Assembly: GCA_021234535.1 (NCBI GenBank) | Contig: CM037840.1 | Location: forward strand, 26,045,020 to 26,109,019 | Length of the DNA: 64,000 nt | DNA from: Stichopus chloronotus | Lineage: Eukaryota; Echinodermata; Holothuroidea; Aspidochirotida; Stichopodidae | Reading direction: 5' to 3' | Part shown: positions 13,326 to 28,033 of the stretch, piece by piece | How positions within the stretch are numbered: the first letter of the stretch is position 1 | Layout: each line of letters opens with the position of its first letter | Notes under the pieces: generated by a model | The model's input: the letters and a program-made list of their open reading frames with translations, nothing else | Database searches by the model: none | What the model was told of the DNA's origin: nothing | Position numbers and translations under genes: made by a program

Positions 13326-16300
13326 GCACTGTAACTATGTTTGTCTACCTACGCAGTATGCATGAGAGTAAGCACGTCTGTCACTTGCACACAAATCTAT
13401 CATGGAGGTGTTTAAACGCTGTTTCTGTATTCAATTTTCATTCTCTTTATAGTGTGAAGTTGACTGTTTTCTGAATCACATTTCACTTTTGTCTACCAAG
13501 GGAATCGCCATCCATTGATTTCTTTTAACTGCGAGCGAAATGAAACAGAATGTGAAACTTGTAGAGAGATATTTGAGGATTGTCCCTTGGGTGAAGCATC
13601 CTTTTCGACGGAAACCCTTTAGGCCCAACGACTACACGCCGTACACAACACTGCACGGCGTTTAAAATACCGATAAATGTTGAACAATGTAGAACGAGCT
13701 TTGCCAAGGATAAAAATAAAAAATAAAAAAGTCAATTCGGAAGGTTGCTGATTTATTTATTTTTTTTATTAAAAAAACGATAACAAGATGAATGTGATGT
13801 AGATATGTAAAACAATTTGCATCAGAAGAACCAAAGTTCTTTAAATAAAACTGTAAAATGTATTAATTTTTTAATGTGTACTAAGGTCAAAACAAATACA
13901 ATTGCCTTAAATGCTAAACTTATTCTGCAATCTGAAAGTGTTATTTCATTTAATTCATTATAACGTTGACCGCATTTTGCCTGCTTTTTTATACTCAACC
14001 TTAATTTAAAGATGTAATTTCAAGAGACGCAATCATGCATTGACCAGGTATTTCCTCTAATGTTACAGTGATTTTTTTTCTCCTTCTCTTGCATAAATTT
14101 ACTGTCGGAATGTTTCCTTTTATTTACTATAACACATAGTGTCGTGGTACAATGGAAACAGTAAAATCTCAAATAGTTTAGCAAGATACTAATTTTTTTT
14201 TCACAGTGCTTGATTTTTTTTATCTCAAATTTATGACTAATTGTCCTTGCGCATGCTCTATAACTGAACGTCTAATTAAATATTGCTGGTTGAAAGCGGT
14301 TGCACATCTGGGGTGTGTCTCTCTACAGCTCATCGTAGACATGATCCTAGATGGAATGAATAAGATCATTGACCATTGTTTCTTCATATCGACAGACACG
14401 ATTAATGATGAGGTCATACTGATGACGTCATAAAATACATAAACGTTATAATATCATCTTTCATATCACTTTTTGTACGCATTGCATGTAACAGTTTAAC
14501 ACGCAGGTAATGGTGATAATATATATACATGTGTGATATTTTGAATGCAAACTAAAAACAAAAGTTTCAAAATAGTTTCCATTTTCTCTTACTATTATCA
14601 CCGACAGCCAAATAAGATAAGAAAAAAAAAAAAAACGATCACCGGCTATGAATGTGAAGTTGTCGTTGCATGTATGTCGAAATGTACTTTTCATAGCCAT
14701 TTCAAAAGAGATGTAAAGAAAGACTTTGAATGAGCCATTCTTTTCGATCGTTTTAATATCCTCCGTGTTGGCTTTCGGAATTTTGTCGTGAGGGGTGTTC
14801 ATAATGGACGCCATTACTGATGAAATTTGTAAACGTCGTCTGCACATATCACGCAGCTTCAACAAGTACAGCGAGGCTCGAAATGCTGTTTCCGGACTTT
14901 TCTAATATACTTCGAATATAAATACTGAAAGTGTCGTGCTCATAATTACTTTCTTTGATTTTGTTTACCTGTTTCGTGTCAGACTAAATAATTTATAAGT
15001 TTCGTGCCGCTTTCTAATCGAGAAACACATATTGTCTGGCGAGCATGATTCGCTCACGTGCTGCGTATTTGTAGAGCAGATTATCTAATAATGAATATTC
15101 ATGATATTCTGTGTGAACGGATAGTCACAGGGAAGGATTTGAATTTCTAAAGGACGGCAACAGCTTTTTATTTAGAAAGAAAAATTCTTGCCGTTCGTTT
15201 CTCTTGTTAGCTACGGACTTGAAAACGTTGAATGAAATTTCAAATAAATAGTTCCAACAAGTTTAAAATACCGTACCAACTGCTTTAGAGTGTATACATA
15301 CTTCAAAACATAAAGGTCCATGATCACAATTTGCCTAAAAACGTGTACTTCTTGAAGGAATTCTGAGTCGAAAATGTACGTGACGGTCAAACTTCTGACA
15401 AAAGAGGCCCCTCATTCCCTAGACAGAAACACAATTTAACTTTTGAATCTTATTTCTAACATAAGACACTCTGAAGGAAAAAAAAAAGACTAAACTTAAA
15501 CTAACCTTTTCTTTGGACTAAGAATACAAATATTGTCAAAAGTTTTGGTTGTCTTTTGTTGCAACTATTGTTCCCATCGTCAGTATTTTCAAGAACGTCA
15601 GTGAATTGTCCTCTACATTGCCCCTTGGGACAAAAAAGAGTCAAAAAGTGTCTCAACAGCTGGCAATGTGACGAAACGACACAACTTTAATCATTAAAAA
15701 AAAAGACAATTTAAATTAAATTTATATTAAAAAAATGTTTTTATTTCATTTACAGATGAGCACAGAATTAATCAAAAATTAATTCGAACTCCCCAGTCAA
15801 ACGAGAGGTAGATTATCTTTCTCTTTTTGGCAAAACGTTTCGCTTTCTTCAGTTTATGAAAGTTAGCTTCGTCAAAATCTTTGCGTAATAATCAGTCCTG
15901 ACTTATGTGGGAAGAAAACTATCCTAAATGTTCCATGAAGTCTCCCTCACGATCACTTATCCTCATTTCAATTGACAAATATAAAAAAATGACAAACTTG
16001 TCAAAAGTTCAATAATTGTGAAATGCATCATGTACCTTTGCCACAGAATTTTAACATATACTATATATTCTACAGTGTCACTTTATGCCAAAGTAATCCA
16101 CTATAGTGGCATTTTCTCAAGATTTTTGTCTCTAAAATTCAAAATAAAAATATGACATCACTTGGCAATTTGACAAAAAAAATTTTACGTCACGCTGCCA
16201 CCTCTGTGTCTTACTTTTAATAGCTTTGGCATACTATGGTCTATGAAAATATCAAGCCTGTGTTCACTGCTATAATAAAACAAGTTCTAAGTTAACTTCA

Positions 16301-17355
16301 AAGCATGTGACATGTGAAAGTCCATTTTTTCCCTGAGTGAATGGTAACAGATTATGTGACAGATCAGTGTGACAGATCAACATGAATATCACAAATCAAC
16401 GTTTGCTCTAGTCTTCTCGTATCTTTCGAAATCGATTTTGGTTGCACATGCTCAAAGCAGAGCGACAAGAAAAATCCCACAGAGATGTATGTGTATACCA
16501 TGCACATCCTGGTATACAGAAATTCTATAGTACTAAAATTTTTATGCGTTGTCACCGAAATCCATTGCTTGTAGCAGCCTATATAAATGTTAAAGAATCG
16601 ACTTTGCCTAACATTGTGTACAATTTCACTCTCTTCTCGGAATCAACAAATCTCAGAGAATGAAATATAATATTGCAAAGGACACATATGTAAAAAGGAA
16701 ACCAGGTCACCTACAAAACAGAACCTCTTAATTGAATTATATTCAGAGAAAAAAATCTTTTTTTATATAGGGGTGATATTTCACTAGGATGACTTCAAAC
16801 GGTACCGTACAATCATGCAGGTTTTGTGTAGTATGTCCGTGTATGTATCGGTATAGGTGTAACCTCAATGATAGTACTACTCTCTTCAATTTCAATATAT
16901 TTTCACTTTTTGAGAGAATCTGTGTCTAATATTTGATCACCAGGCTATTTTTACGAACGTGGGGTGTTGGGAATAATAATTGCAAATCTATTCTTGGAGA
17001 GCTGAAAATTTGTAATCATTCATATTTTGATTACTACAAATTGTATAGGAAAGACACAATACTCGAATATGTAAGACAGTTGTTTTTATTTTTTTGTTCC
17101 AGACTTTTATAAGTTATATTAGACCGACTAAATGAACTTTGAACTTTATATCAAACTCTTTGAACATGAATAACAATTATACAAATAGATGTGACCAAAA
17201 TAAAAGGGATTGGGGAGTGAGAACAAAGAAGCTGATTGAAGTTTATGTACGTTGCCACCCCTAAATACAAATCAAAATAAATTAAGGTAATTAATAAAAT
17301 AAAGGTTAATAAAATATTAAAATAAAGGTTACGACAGTTATATAAGTAAATAGAT

Positions 17356-17358
17356 TAT

Positions 17359-17403
<45 letters not shown>

Positions 17404-17533
17404 TATACACATATACACACATACACACATACACACATACATACATACATACATACATACATACATACATACATACATACATACATACATACATACATAC
17501 ATACATACATACATACATACATACATACATACA
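17356..17533. repeat. Compound microsatellite (TA)n-(CATA)n-(TACA)n
   Basis: A TA run passes into 'cacata' units and then about 110 bp of perfect 'tacatacataca' repeats. On the - strand it reads as Met-Tyr-Val-Cys repeats, which are not a protein. Confidence 0.95.
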
Positions 17534-18351
17534 AAAAGACAACAGACGAGTCAGTGATAGGTTTAAATAAGATGGGATTTCAACTGTTTTTGAAGATATT
17601 TACAATTCTACAAATCAAGAAAGCATTAGGAAGAGAGTTCCAAAGTTCAACTCCAACGAACCGGACACATAGTTGCGCAGATTAAAGCCTAGAAAACAAA
17701 ATAAAATAAAATACTAACATAATACCGATTCAAGTCATAGATAGTTAGAACATTCATGCTGTGAAACAGCAGTATGTTGAAGGTAATCTTTATTACAAAT
17801 ATAGCGAATTGCTCTTTTCTGTAAAAAAAAAAAAAAAAAGAGGTTGAATTCTAGTGGGACAAGTTCCGCTCCAAACAACGTTACAGTAGGTAAAGAAAAG
17901 AGTAAGTGTATTCTACAAAGTAATCATAATGCTATATATACATACCATAGTTTGCTTTTAGTGATCTATCTCAAATATTGCTACAAGTTGCATTAACCCG
18001 AGTTAATATTAAAGCATGTACCTTCTTTGCTTTTGATCCTAGTGCAATTGAAATTTGTAATAAACTGATGAAAATAGAGAACGAACACCAAAACATATTT
18101 TTTTGTCTGTTTTATATCTCAGATGAAAAAAACAAAAAGACAAAAACTGGTATCAGATCAATTGGCTACTTACCGATGCATATGACATGATGCTCATAAT
18201 TCAAATATTTTGTAGCAACTTGTTTTAGAGAGACCAGAAATGTAAAAGTGACTAACATTTTCCCTTCTTGAGCTTAAGTGATGTTGCAACTTGTATCAGA
18301 CCCATTTAATCTGTAAATATATTCCATAATTTGCTTCTGCAATGTGATCTC

Positions 18352-18722
18352 AAAGAGGTTTATTGAGTTGATATTTATAAATCTGTGAGGATTTGCGGGG
18401 TATGAATACATGAAAATGATTATAATTAGGGTAATTAGTCAAGTTTCATATCCAGCAATTATGAAAACTGTCGAAATTTCTTTGCCATACACTTGTACAC
18501 TCTGTGTGCCTGTAAGGTAGTTGTAATGTGAAAAATGTCTGGTCATGAATGTTACAAAAAATATTGTATTGTTAACTAACCACTCACTCATTAATGTTCC
18601 TTAACATGTGACACATGGGTATCCTCTTCAAACGACCATTTGTCGTTAGTATGTGAAGGAAATGTGACACACTTAGGAAAAGTTAGAGAATTTATACCTA
18701 AACAATTTAACGTGCCTCTTTA
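18352..18722. mobile_element. Miniature inverted-repeat element, copy 1
   Basis: It begins 'aaagaggtttattgagttg' and ends 'acgtgcctctttaaa'. Its interior matches the reverse complement of the element at 61386-61758 along most of its ~370 bp. Shared blocks include 'tcaagtttca', 'gaaaactgtc', 'aaaatgtctggtca', 'cactcattaatgttcc' and 'ttagtatgtga'. There is no coding capacity. It lies in the channel intron. Class is inferred from the terminal repeats and small size only. Confidence 0.7.
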
Positions 18723-20561
18723 AATATTGTAAATATCGAAACAAGTTTCGTGATAAGATTCTACATTGAATTTATGAACTATTTCCAGAGTCATAAGTTT
18801 TATAACGTTCATAGCTGCTTCTACACACGTAAGAAATGTCAACATATTAGTTACTTTTATCTTTGTTAAGCGGAAAAGTGCATGTTATAAAAACAAAATA
18901 GTACGTCTGAAGAGAATAATCCTACTGAAAGTTATGCAAATTGTTTATTTTGTCAGCACGTTTTTGTTCTATCAAAAATAGAAACGAAGGACTGACGTCA
19001 CGAGGAGTTTACAACGTGAAATTAGCGGCAAGGGAGTACAAATAACCCTATCATTAAGGAATAACCTAACTCTGCTCCTGGAGTACAGCAAATTCTGGAA
19101 TGAATTCGTCACTCTTAATGGTGATAACCTCATAGAGCCTTCTGCACTCTAAACTTTCAAAATGGTGATTTTATTCTTAATTCCATAGTGAATTGTAGAG
19201 ACCGTGGTACATTATGGATTGCTGAATCTTTTAATGACGTCACTGCTTCCTCGTTAGTTAAATTTACATCTTGAGAAGTATGATTCCTCTCCTATATTTT
19301 AACTTAATGCATGTGAATACTAACGAATCCTAGATATAAATGTTTGTTCGATTCGGATCCAAAAGGACGACTGCAAAATCACATGCGAAGTGCCAATTTT
19401 GAACTTTCGAGATGTTTGGGCTTCGGAATCTTGACAAGGTATCAAGAAAAGTTCCAGTGTCTCATAAATCTGATGAACTTACAACCTCCCTGCATTCAGA
19501 TCAAGAGGTACCGGAAAATTGAAGTCCCATCGTTGGCAAAAAATGCAGCTAGTTCAATCACGGATTGAATACTTTGAAATTTGATTTTTTTTTTTTTTAC
19601 TGGTCCAAATTTAGAACTTTTGTCTATGATCACATGCCTTTGTTTCAAGTTTGTCCGATTAAAGTGATCAGAGCTTTACGGTGACCGACACTCTCATTGT
19701 AGCAGGTGTCTGCGTCTGTTAGTGGACGGTAAGTCCCTTGCAAGTGCTGAATGAGTCCCCCCCCCCTTTCCTTTCTCTCTCTCTCTCTGATAAAATCATC
19801 TCAGGATTGCTTTAATTCAAATTCTAGCCCTCTCCTCCCCTCCCCCCCCCCCTTAGAGATTTAAAATCAGAAGGATTTTGCCGTGGATGTTTACAAATCA
19901 AATGCCTTCCTTTTTTTCTACTGCCGCCCTGTAAGTACCCGATCGACAGTTTTTTTGCCTCCTAAGCCTCCCCTTATACACGTATACGACAACATATATA
20001 ATTCCGACGCATCCTTTTAAGCGCACTTAGCCATACATTAGCATAATATCCCAAAGGAAAGTGGCGGTGGCGTTACCCCGAGTCTGTTGGAAGTTGTACT
20101 GTAATTTATCAACTTACATCCTTTGTATAACAAATGAGCCAAAAAAGATTCCCATCCCTCATTCCCGGTATTTTCTGTATTCTTATCTTCATTTCCCTTT
20201 TGGTGTTCTATTTATGGCATTTAATCTGTCTACCTGGGATGAATCCAATCTTATCGATTTTTCGACGAAATGTGATGGAGTATTCTCTCTCTCTCTCGCT
20301 TTGCTCTGAACGAAGCATGGAGATTTGTTTTGCGGAGATTGCTGTATCTGTCTGGATATGTCGTAGTGAATGTAAATTGATGTGCTATACACATATAAGC
20401 TGTACAGCCGACGTATGCGTTCATCTTTTCACGGTTTTTGACAAACTATATATGCTCAGAAGGGATTCAAATCGACATAGTTCCGTACACTGTCTTGTTT
20501 GTTTTGATGCAGTATATATGTATCTGGTTTTAAGGAGATTAGAATGAGTGGCAGAGCATCG

Positions 20562-20663
<102 letters not shown>

Positions 20664-21576
20664 TGTTATTACAGAGACTGAATACTGAGTTAATTTTAAA
20701 ACGACAGGTATCATAAAAAGGCAGGACTCATGAAGATACTGCGTTAGCAAGCGATCGTGATGTTATCAGCTGGAACAGACATAAAAAACTGTTGATCTAA
20801 TCTGTATATGTTTGCTCTACATAAAATTGCTCTAGTAGCCTTTTTTTTGATTGAGCAAAAGACAAAATGACTTGTAGATACCTAGAAACTTTTAATTCGA
20901 GTTCCCGTGGTTTTAGGCACAAAAGACACAGAACAGAAAAGTATAACAACAACAACAACACACACACACACCCACCTTTGTTTTCCATTCATTCCGAGGA
21001 CCTCATTGTGCTTTCTTTTGTTTTTTCTTCATCAACCCTAACCTTAACAATAGACTCTCTATTGTTAATCTTGAGAGGACTGGAGAAATCTATTGAATTT
21101 TCTACAGAGGACCTAAAATCAATTGTTTCAGTCCTCGATCTCCCCCCCCCCCCCAAAAAAAATAAACAAGGGCACACACCCTCACACACACAAAAACGAA
21201 TGAAGAGGAAAATGGGATATACGTTACACTGATTCCACAATTTTTCTTCGGTCCTTAGCCTAAATCTCCTGTTAGATTACTTGGAATTTTCCTTTCTGTT
21301 GACATTAAACATGAAATGAAGATTAGTTCTTGTATTCTATTCCCACTCAATGGGCCCAACACCCTGAAGCGATGTATTATATGTAGTTACGTTAAGGTCA
21401 TAAAGGGGACTTTTTGAAAGTTTTAGAGGGCGTCTGTTTAACGGTGTTGACGTATGATAACGATTGTAACGATAATTACGACTGCCAGTCTTGTCCTCAT
21501 GAATTGCTCAGTTCTTGTTTTTTTTTCATGTTGATTCTATTAATGTCTGTCTTCCTTTGTTTTTCCCCTTTTACAG

Positions 21577-22475
<899 letters not shown>

Positions 22476-22549
22476 GTGTTAGCATATGTAACGTTACATA
22501 AGTGCTCACAAAATTACAAAAAATGGCATAAATTTTAACAAAATTATCA

Positions 22550-22555
22550 AATAAA
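22550..22555 (+). terminator. Candidate polyadenylation signal of the channel gene
   Basis: AATAAA lies about 190 bp after the stop codon, downstream of the TA tract. No transcript evidence is available, and a more distal site is possible. Confidence 0.4.
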
Positions 22556-23429
22556 ACAGGCAAATGAACCTGATTTGTAAGTTTACCTTTAGATCCTTTC
22601 ATAAGCTCATTGTTTCTGGGTTTCTAGTTCTTTTCTATTTCTGATATGCTTTTGGAATGGCAATTTCATTGCTCCTTATATCTTAGGTAATTATGTATTG
22701 TTGATGTACAAATTAAATATAATTAACAGAAGTCGTATATATTAATTGAACGCGACAACTTTTGTATGGCTTCAAAATTTTGTTACGATCAACTTGTTGG
22801 TTTTTTTTTTTTTTTTGGTTTCTTTTACATTTTAAATATTTTCCGTTTTCATTTTGTACGTGAAATCTTGGATACTATATCTACCATCACAGTTTGTCAG
22901 TAGCATTTGCTGTATGGCTGTGAAGTGATTTCTCAAAGGGTGTGAAAACCTATTAGCATTCGGATTTAATTATTTTGCTGGTTTCTGGGACGCTTATGAC
23001 TTCGATAATTACTAGTTATTATTACTAACATAAATTTTATCGTTTTGTTTTCCTCTTTCTCTGTTTATTCATTCTATCCTCTTTCTGCTGGTAATTATTT
23101 CGAACAAGGCGATAGCCTATGACTTGCCTTAAAATCAATAATATTTAAGTAGTTTATGAATATTCATTAGCAAGCGAGAATGATAGAAAAGCAAGAACAG
23201 GAAAACCTTATATTCGTCACAACAAACAGTCACGTGTAGCTGATTTTAATCAATCCCAAGTGGAGACATACAGTTATTGTTCTCTGTGACGGAGGCATTG
23301 GAACAGGATATTAGGACCAATCAGAGAGCCCATTACAGGAGGCGCGTAGGGTTTTACGTCACGCCCTTTCAAAAAACATTACATGAGCGTCAATGTGGCA
23401 CCATGGGCGTCCTACACACATACGCATAG

Positions 23430-23430
<1 letters not shown>

Positions 23431-23461
<31 letters not shown>
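23431..23461. repeat. (CA)n microsatellite
   Basis: About 30 bp of CA dinucleotides followed by an A-rich run. Confidence 0.9.
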
Positions 23462-23463
<2 letters not shown>

Positions 23464-26400
23464 CAACCAAAAAAAAAACGTACCAGGTAAGCAATAGCCA
23501 TTTAAAGTTTGTGGCAACTTCTCCCTCATGTTGTCACTCAATATTTGTGGCACCATTTTAAAATATACCCGTAATGCAGTTAGCCCTAGGTTGGCCCCAA
23601 CATCTTTTTAAGTGGTATATGGTAGGCTGCGAACCAAAACGACAGGGAGTGGCTGTTCCAAGCTTGGTACCGATTGTAGAGTCTACTATAGTCTGTATAG
23701 ACCAGTACGAAGAAAAAAGAAATAAAAAACTGTAGCTGAGAAAAAGAAAAACCTTGCAGACCTGTTATATGTCCTATCATTGGGATTAGTGTGAAAAGTG
23801 ACACATGCATACCGTGCTGTGGATAAATTGGAGTTACTTGATTATTCCTCATTTATTCCTCATTCCTCAAAGGTAACTTATAAGAAGCCAAAATCAGTAA
23901 ATGACAAAAGTGTCCATCTTTGTTGATTGTGATTTATAGCTTTGGCAACTTCTCCGAACAAAAACAAAAACAAACAAAAAAAAACACTAAAAAAATGACA
24001 ACTTGCTTTTTCTACGTCTTGGAAAAAAAATATGGTATTTCCAGTATATTGTAATCGAGTTTGGTACGATCAATGGATTAGTTAAATTGTTTTCTTCTCC
24101 ATTATAACCCCGTTTTTTGTATTAGTTTTTTCCTAAGAGAAAGGCTTTTGTCTTTTCAATTGCAGAGAGCTGACGGTAATATTAATCATTGCTATTCCTG
24201 CGCATGCTCATTGAGTTTGAGACTAGAATTAGGTCAATAGGTGCGCTTCTCATGCGTAGAAAATCACGTGATGTGTTCCGGGGGTGTAACCTAACTGATA
24301 TTTTTCCTCTGTCAGTTGAGATATTGGGTTGCTCAAATACAGTGAAGGCCTTGAACAATCGGAACACAACTTGTTGTTTCCTCCTCCATAGGCCTACTGG
24401 TACATAGTACAGAATTTGCGAAATCATTACGATACGCCGAACTGCTTTTCTAAAGAGTATCAATTAATTGTGACGGTATATGGGCTGTATATCGTAACTG
24501 AGAGATTGGATAGGCAGATTGGTTGTGTTCAAGGACAGCTTGGTGGTATTTATGAATAATGTTAGTTTAGTAAATAGATCCAGTAGAACAGATCCAGTAA
24601 TCAGTAGCCTAATGTTATTCAACGAACGTGTATTGATTACTATAGGTTGCACAGGTGACATCTTTCGGGTAATACTGTTGTCATCTGCTACATCTTTACG
24701 CATACAATTACCTAGAAGATGGTCTACAATTCCGCAATCCATAATACGTTTCCAGTGACGAAACCCATGAGCAGAATAACACACTTTACACCAAACTTGG
24801 AAAATATAGCCTCTACTCTCTGTATGCCTGGTATGCGCATTTACCCTGTGATGAGATTTCCAGGTTTATAAAAGTCCCCGGATCACATGGTGTTCTCTCT
24901 ACAAAGCATCATATTCTTATTATGGCAGGTTTATCTCAATTGAAACTGTTGAATATGGGTGAGTAGTCACTCTGCAGTAAAAACAGATGCATCCTTCAAA
25001 TATTTTGGGGGTGTTGTTCATTTAATAACGGTATTCATATTCCTTCTGCCGAAATATTTATTAAGAAACAGACCGACCTTCTGAAAAATGTTACAGGCTG
25101 CATAAATTTCTCATATTGGCAGAGATAACATAATTGCTTTTCCACCTTTCTGTTCCGTTGGACTAAGTTATCAATTGAGAAGAGAAAAACAAAGTACTAT
25201 GAAAATTAAAGGGTACATACTGTTTCTTCTCTAGTTCATCAAAACTTTCCCTTTTATGCGGTTATGATAACAACAAGAAAAGTAAACCCACGTAATGAAC
25301 TGTTTTAAAAATCACCAAAAAAAATGAAATTATTGTTTTTCCTTACTGTATTGTTATTACAAATTTATCCTAAATTTAGCTGTTCAGTCAGCTTTGAGTT
25401 TAGGACGATGAACTTTTTATACAGACTGTGTCCAGATGTGAAAGTGTCGTGCCAAGGATTCGCGCGGAAGACAAGAATAATGAACTTACTACTGCATGTC
25501 GGTTCCTGCGTGAGAGTATTTCGCATTTGGACTTTTGGAGATCAAAATATTTAACGAGGTAGTAACTTTTGATCCTTTTGTTTTTATTAAACAGTCTGTT
25601 TTTTAACCAGTCTGTTTTTTTTTTTTTGTAACCAAGTCTTGGGATTATATTGGTTTTGGAATGACGCTAGAGGATATACTTGGGAATTGAATTTCTACGT
25701 AAGCGCTGCTGCAAAGCTTTTAAATCCCCCCCCCCAAAAAAAAAAAAAAAAAATAGCGTGTCAGCTTTGTCTTTGTTAGATGCGAACTAAGGAGTTTGGA
25801 TAAGCCATCCACACCCAAGTCACCCCCTCCCCCGACAAACGATGTGAAACACACGCACGGACGTAAACACGGAATTACACACGCACACACGAATCATTTC
25901 TTAAAGGTCATTTTGAGGTGACACAGGAGGGAAGACAAATTTTCGCAATCGAAAGTTCGTAGTTCGTTTCTGGAGTGAATACCTCAAAAGCCTTTCAAAT
26001 ATAAACCACACAGAGAATCCCCCATTTAACCATGTTTTAGGGATAGCAAATTCGTGGCCCTTTCCATGACATGTAGGAAGGTAGTTACTTAATTATAGAA
26101 GAAGGTTTCCAAAACTACTTTCCCACTTTATAGCAAAAACAGAAAGTGCTTCATCTTCTTAAAACAGAAGCAGGTTTAAATACTCTTGTACAACTTCAGT
26201 GCGAGGCTGTTTACTGCCTCTTTTTATATGAACATAATATGTACAACGGCGGAAACAATTGGAAGGGAGGGGGAGGGAATCGTGGGACCATAGCCCCACG
26301 CAACCGTGGGCGTTTATCACCAAGGTGTAATAAAGGTAAATTCAGGAAGATTTTGCTCTGTGAGTGACTTTTAAGTGATACTTTTTGAGAGTTTTGAGTT

Positions 26401-26844
26401 AATTTTCCAAACTTTTTTTGAAAGGTGACGTATGTCATTCATTCTGGCCACGTCGAGTGGAGGAATATTTCTTTTCTCTTTTTGTAACATGTTATTATTT
26501 GTTTACTGTTACTTTTTCTACGTGTGTGGTATGATCGAACAGAGAAATTCTGATAAACGCAAATCATTCAACTGTCTTTGGTCCTTTCTTATGCAAATTC
26601 ATCTTATTTTTTCTCCACCCCAAGATAAAGAAATAAAAAGGAATGGATTGGTTGAGAGATACAATAAGGATGTATTTGTTCCTTGTTTTTTGTGGGGGGG
26701 GGGGCACTTTTTTACCAAAAGAAAAGAAAGGCAAAAACTCTTCCACAATAATACCATCGTTTGTAGACAGTAACACGAAAATTGGTAACACTTGTTATTG
26801 TGGGATCAAATTTTGACATTAGCGTCCTTGTTGCAACTGATAAT

Positions 26845-27030
26845 GTAAAAATTAATCGATAGTATGAAAAGAACCGATAATGTAGTAAAATATCAACCGA
26901 TAGTGTGAAACGACCAACAACGTAATAAGGAATTAGCCTATAATGCTATAACCGTTAGGGCCTAATGTAGTAAAAAAAAAAACGATAATGTTGTAACCGA
27001 TGATGTAGAAAACAATTAACCCATCATGTA
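26845..27030. repeat. Degenerate tandem repeat, unit near 20-25 bp
   Basis: Variants of 'aaccgataatgtagtaaaa' recur: 'atcgatagtatgaaaag', 'accgataatgtagtaaaat', 'accgatagtgtgaaac', 'aacgataatgttgtaacc', 'accgatgatgtagaaaac'. The array is old and diverged and has no coding content. Confidence 0.75.
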
Positions 27031-27996
27031 GAAATGAAAAACCTGTAACTTATTAATTAATGTAACTTAGTGTAACTATGAGTAGTAAAACAAGACCGCA
27101 CAAATGCATTGCAAGTGGTGTCGATAATAGCAGTATGAGCGTTTCATATTGAGGTACCTATGTGTAACATTCTTGGTTTTCTTGATCTTATAGTTATTTA
27201 TCATATCACCGATTGACATGAAACAACACCCTATGAACAATTACGCCATCTGACTTAAGATTATGATTAATAAGCACCTTGATTCAATATTTAGAAGTGC
27301 ATACTAAATAAGAAAAATGTTTAAGCTTCATGACTTGAGATTCAATACGTATATGATGTATCACAATTAAGCCCCTGCTGAGCAAAAGGCATTGTAATTG
27401 CCTCCAAAAAAGATTCATACGATTCTTTTACCCAACGTGAAACACCTACATACCGAATATGAGATTTGTGAGATAGTGACACTTGAAAAGGAAGTTGGTT
27501 TTTTTCTTATTTTTATTTCATCCATTTTTTTAGATGTGACCTGTATGCTTGCTGCGAAACGGTCACAAAAATTTTCACCGACACACAACTAGTGTTTCAA
27601 CTTACAGACTGATCGACATACAACGATCACAACAGGGAGCTGTACTGTATGAAAGTTACAACAATATATACATACACGTTATAAGCGATGTATACACATT
27701 GTGTTACTTCCTGTTTGTGTTGTTTGTTAGCCTAACCAACAGATGTTTGTACGAATAAAAAAAAAAAGACAAAGCAAACAGAAAAACATCTGCAACAGAG
27801 TCGCTTCTCAACAAAAAGCATAAAATGAAAAGCAATAAATGCACGTGAAACCGTCTCTGGATGAAGGTGTTAGATTAAACAACACACACGGCTATTCTTC
27901 GACTTTTGATCAACTGATATTTTACGGCTGCCTCTAGTGACAGCTGTTTTAAACATGGCTGGAACAAGGGAGACAATTTTGTCAGGACTCAGCAGT

Positions 27997-28033
27997 GCAG
28001 GGTTGATGCAAGCATAACTTGCATCAACCCTGC
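27997..28033. other. Perfect 16-bp hairpin with a 5-base loop
   Basis: GCAGGGTTGATGCAAG is followed by CATAA and then its exact reverse complement. An outer arm AGCAGTG (27991-27997) can also pair with CACTGCT (28045-28051) across a bulge. It may be a foldback repeat remnant or a small structured RNA. Confidence 0.8.

Noticed and set aside
24182..24784. Overlapping open frames on both strands, suspected retrotransposon piece
   Set aside because: No reverse transcriptase, integrase or other motif could be seen in either strand.
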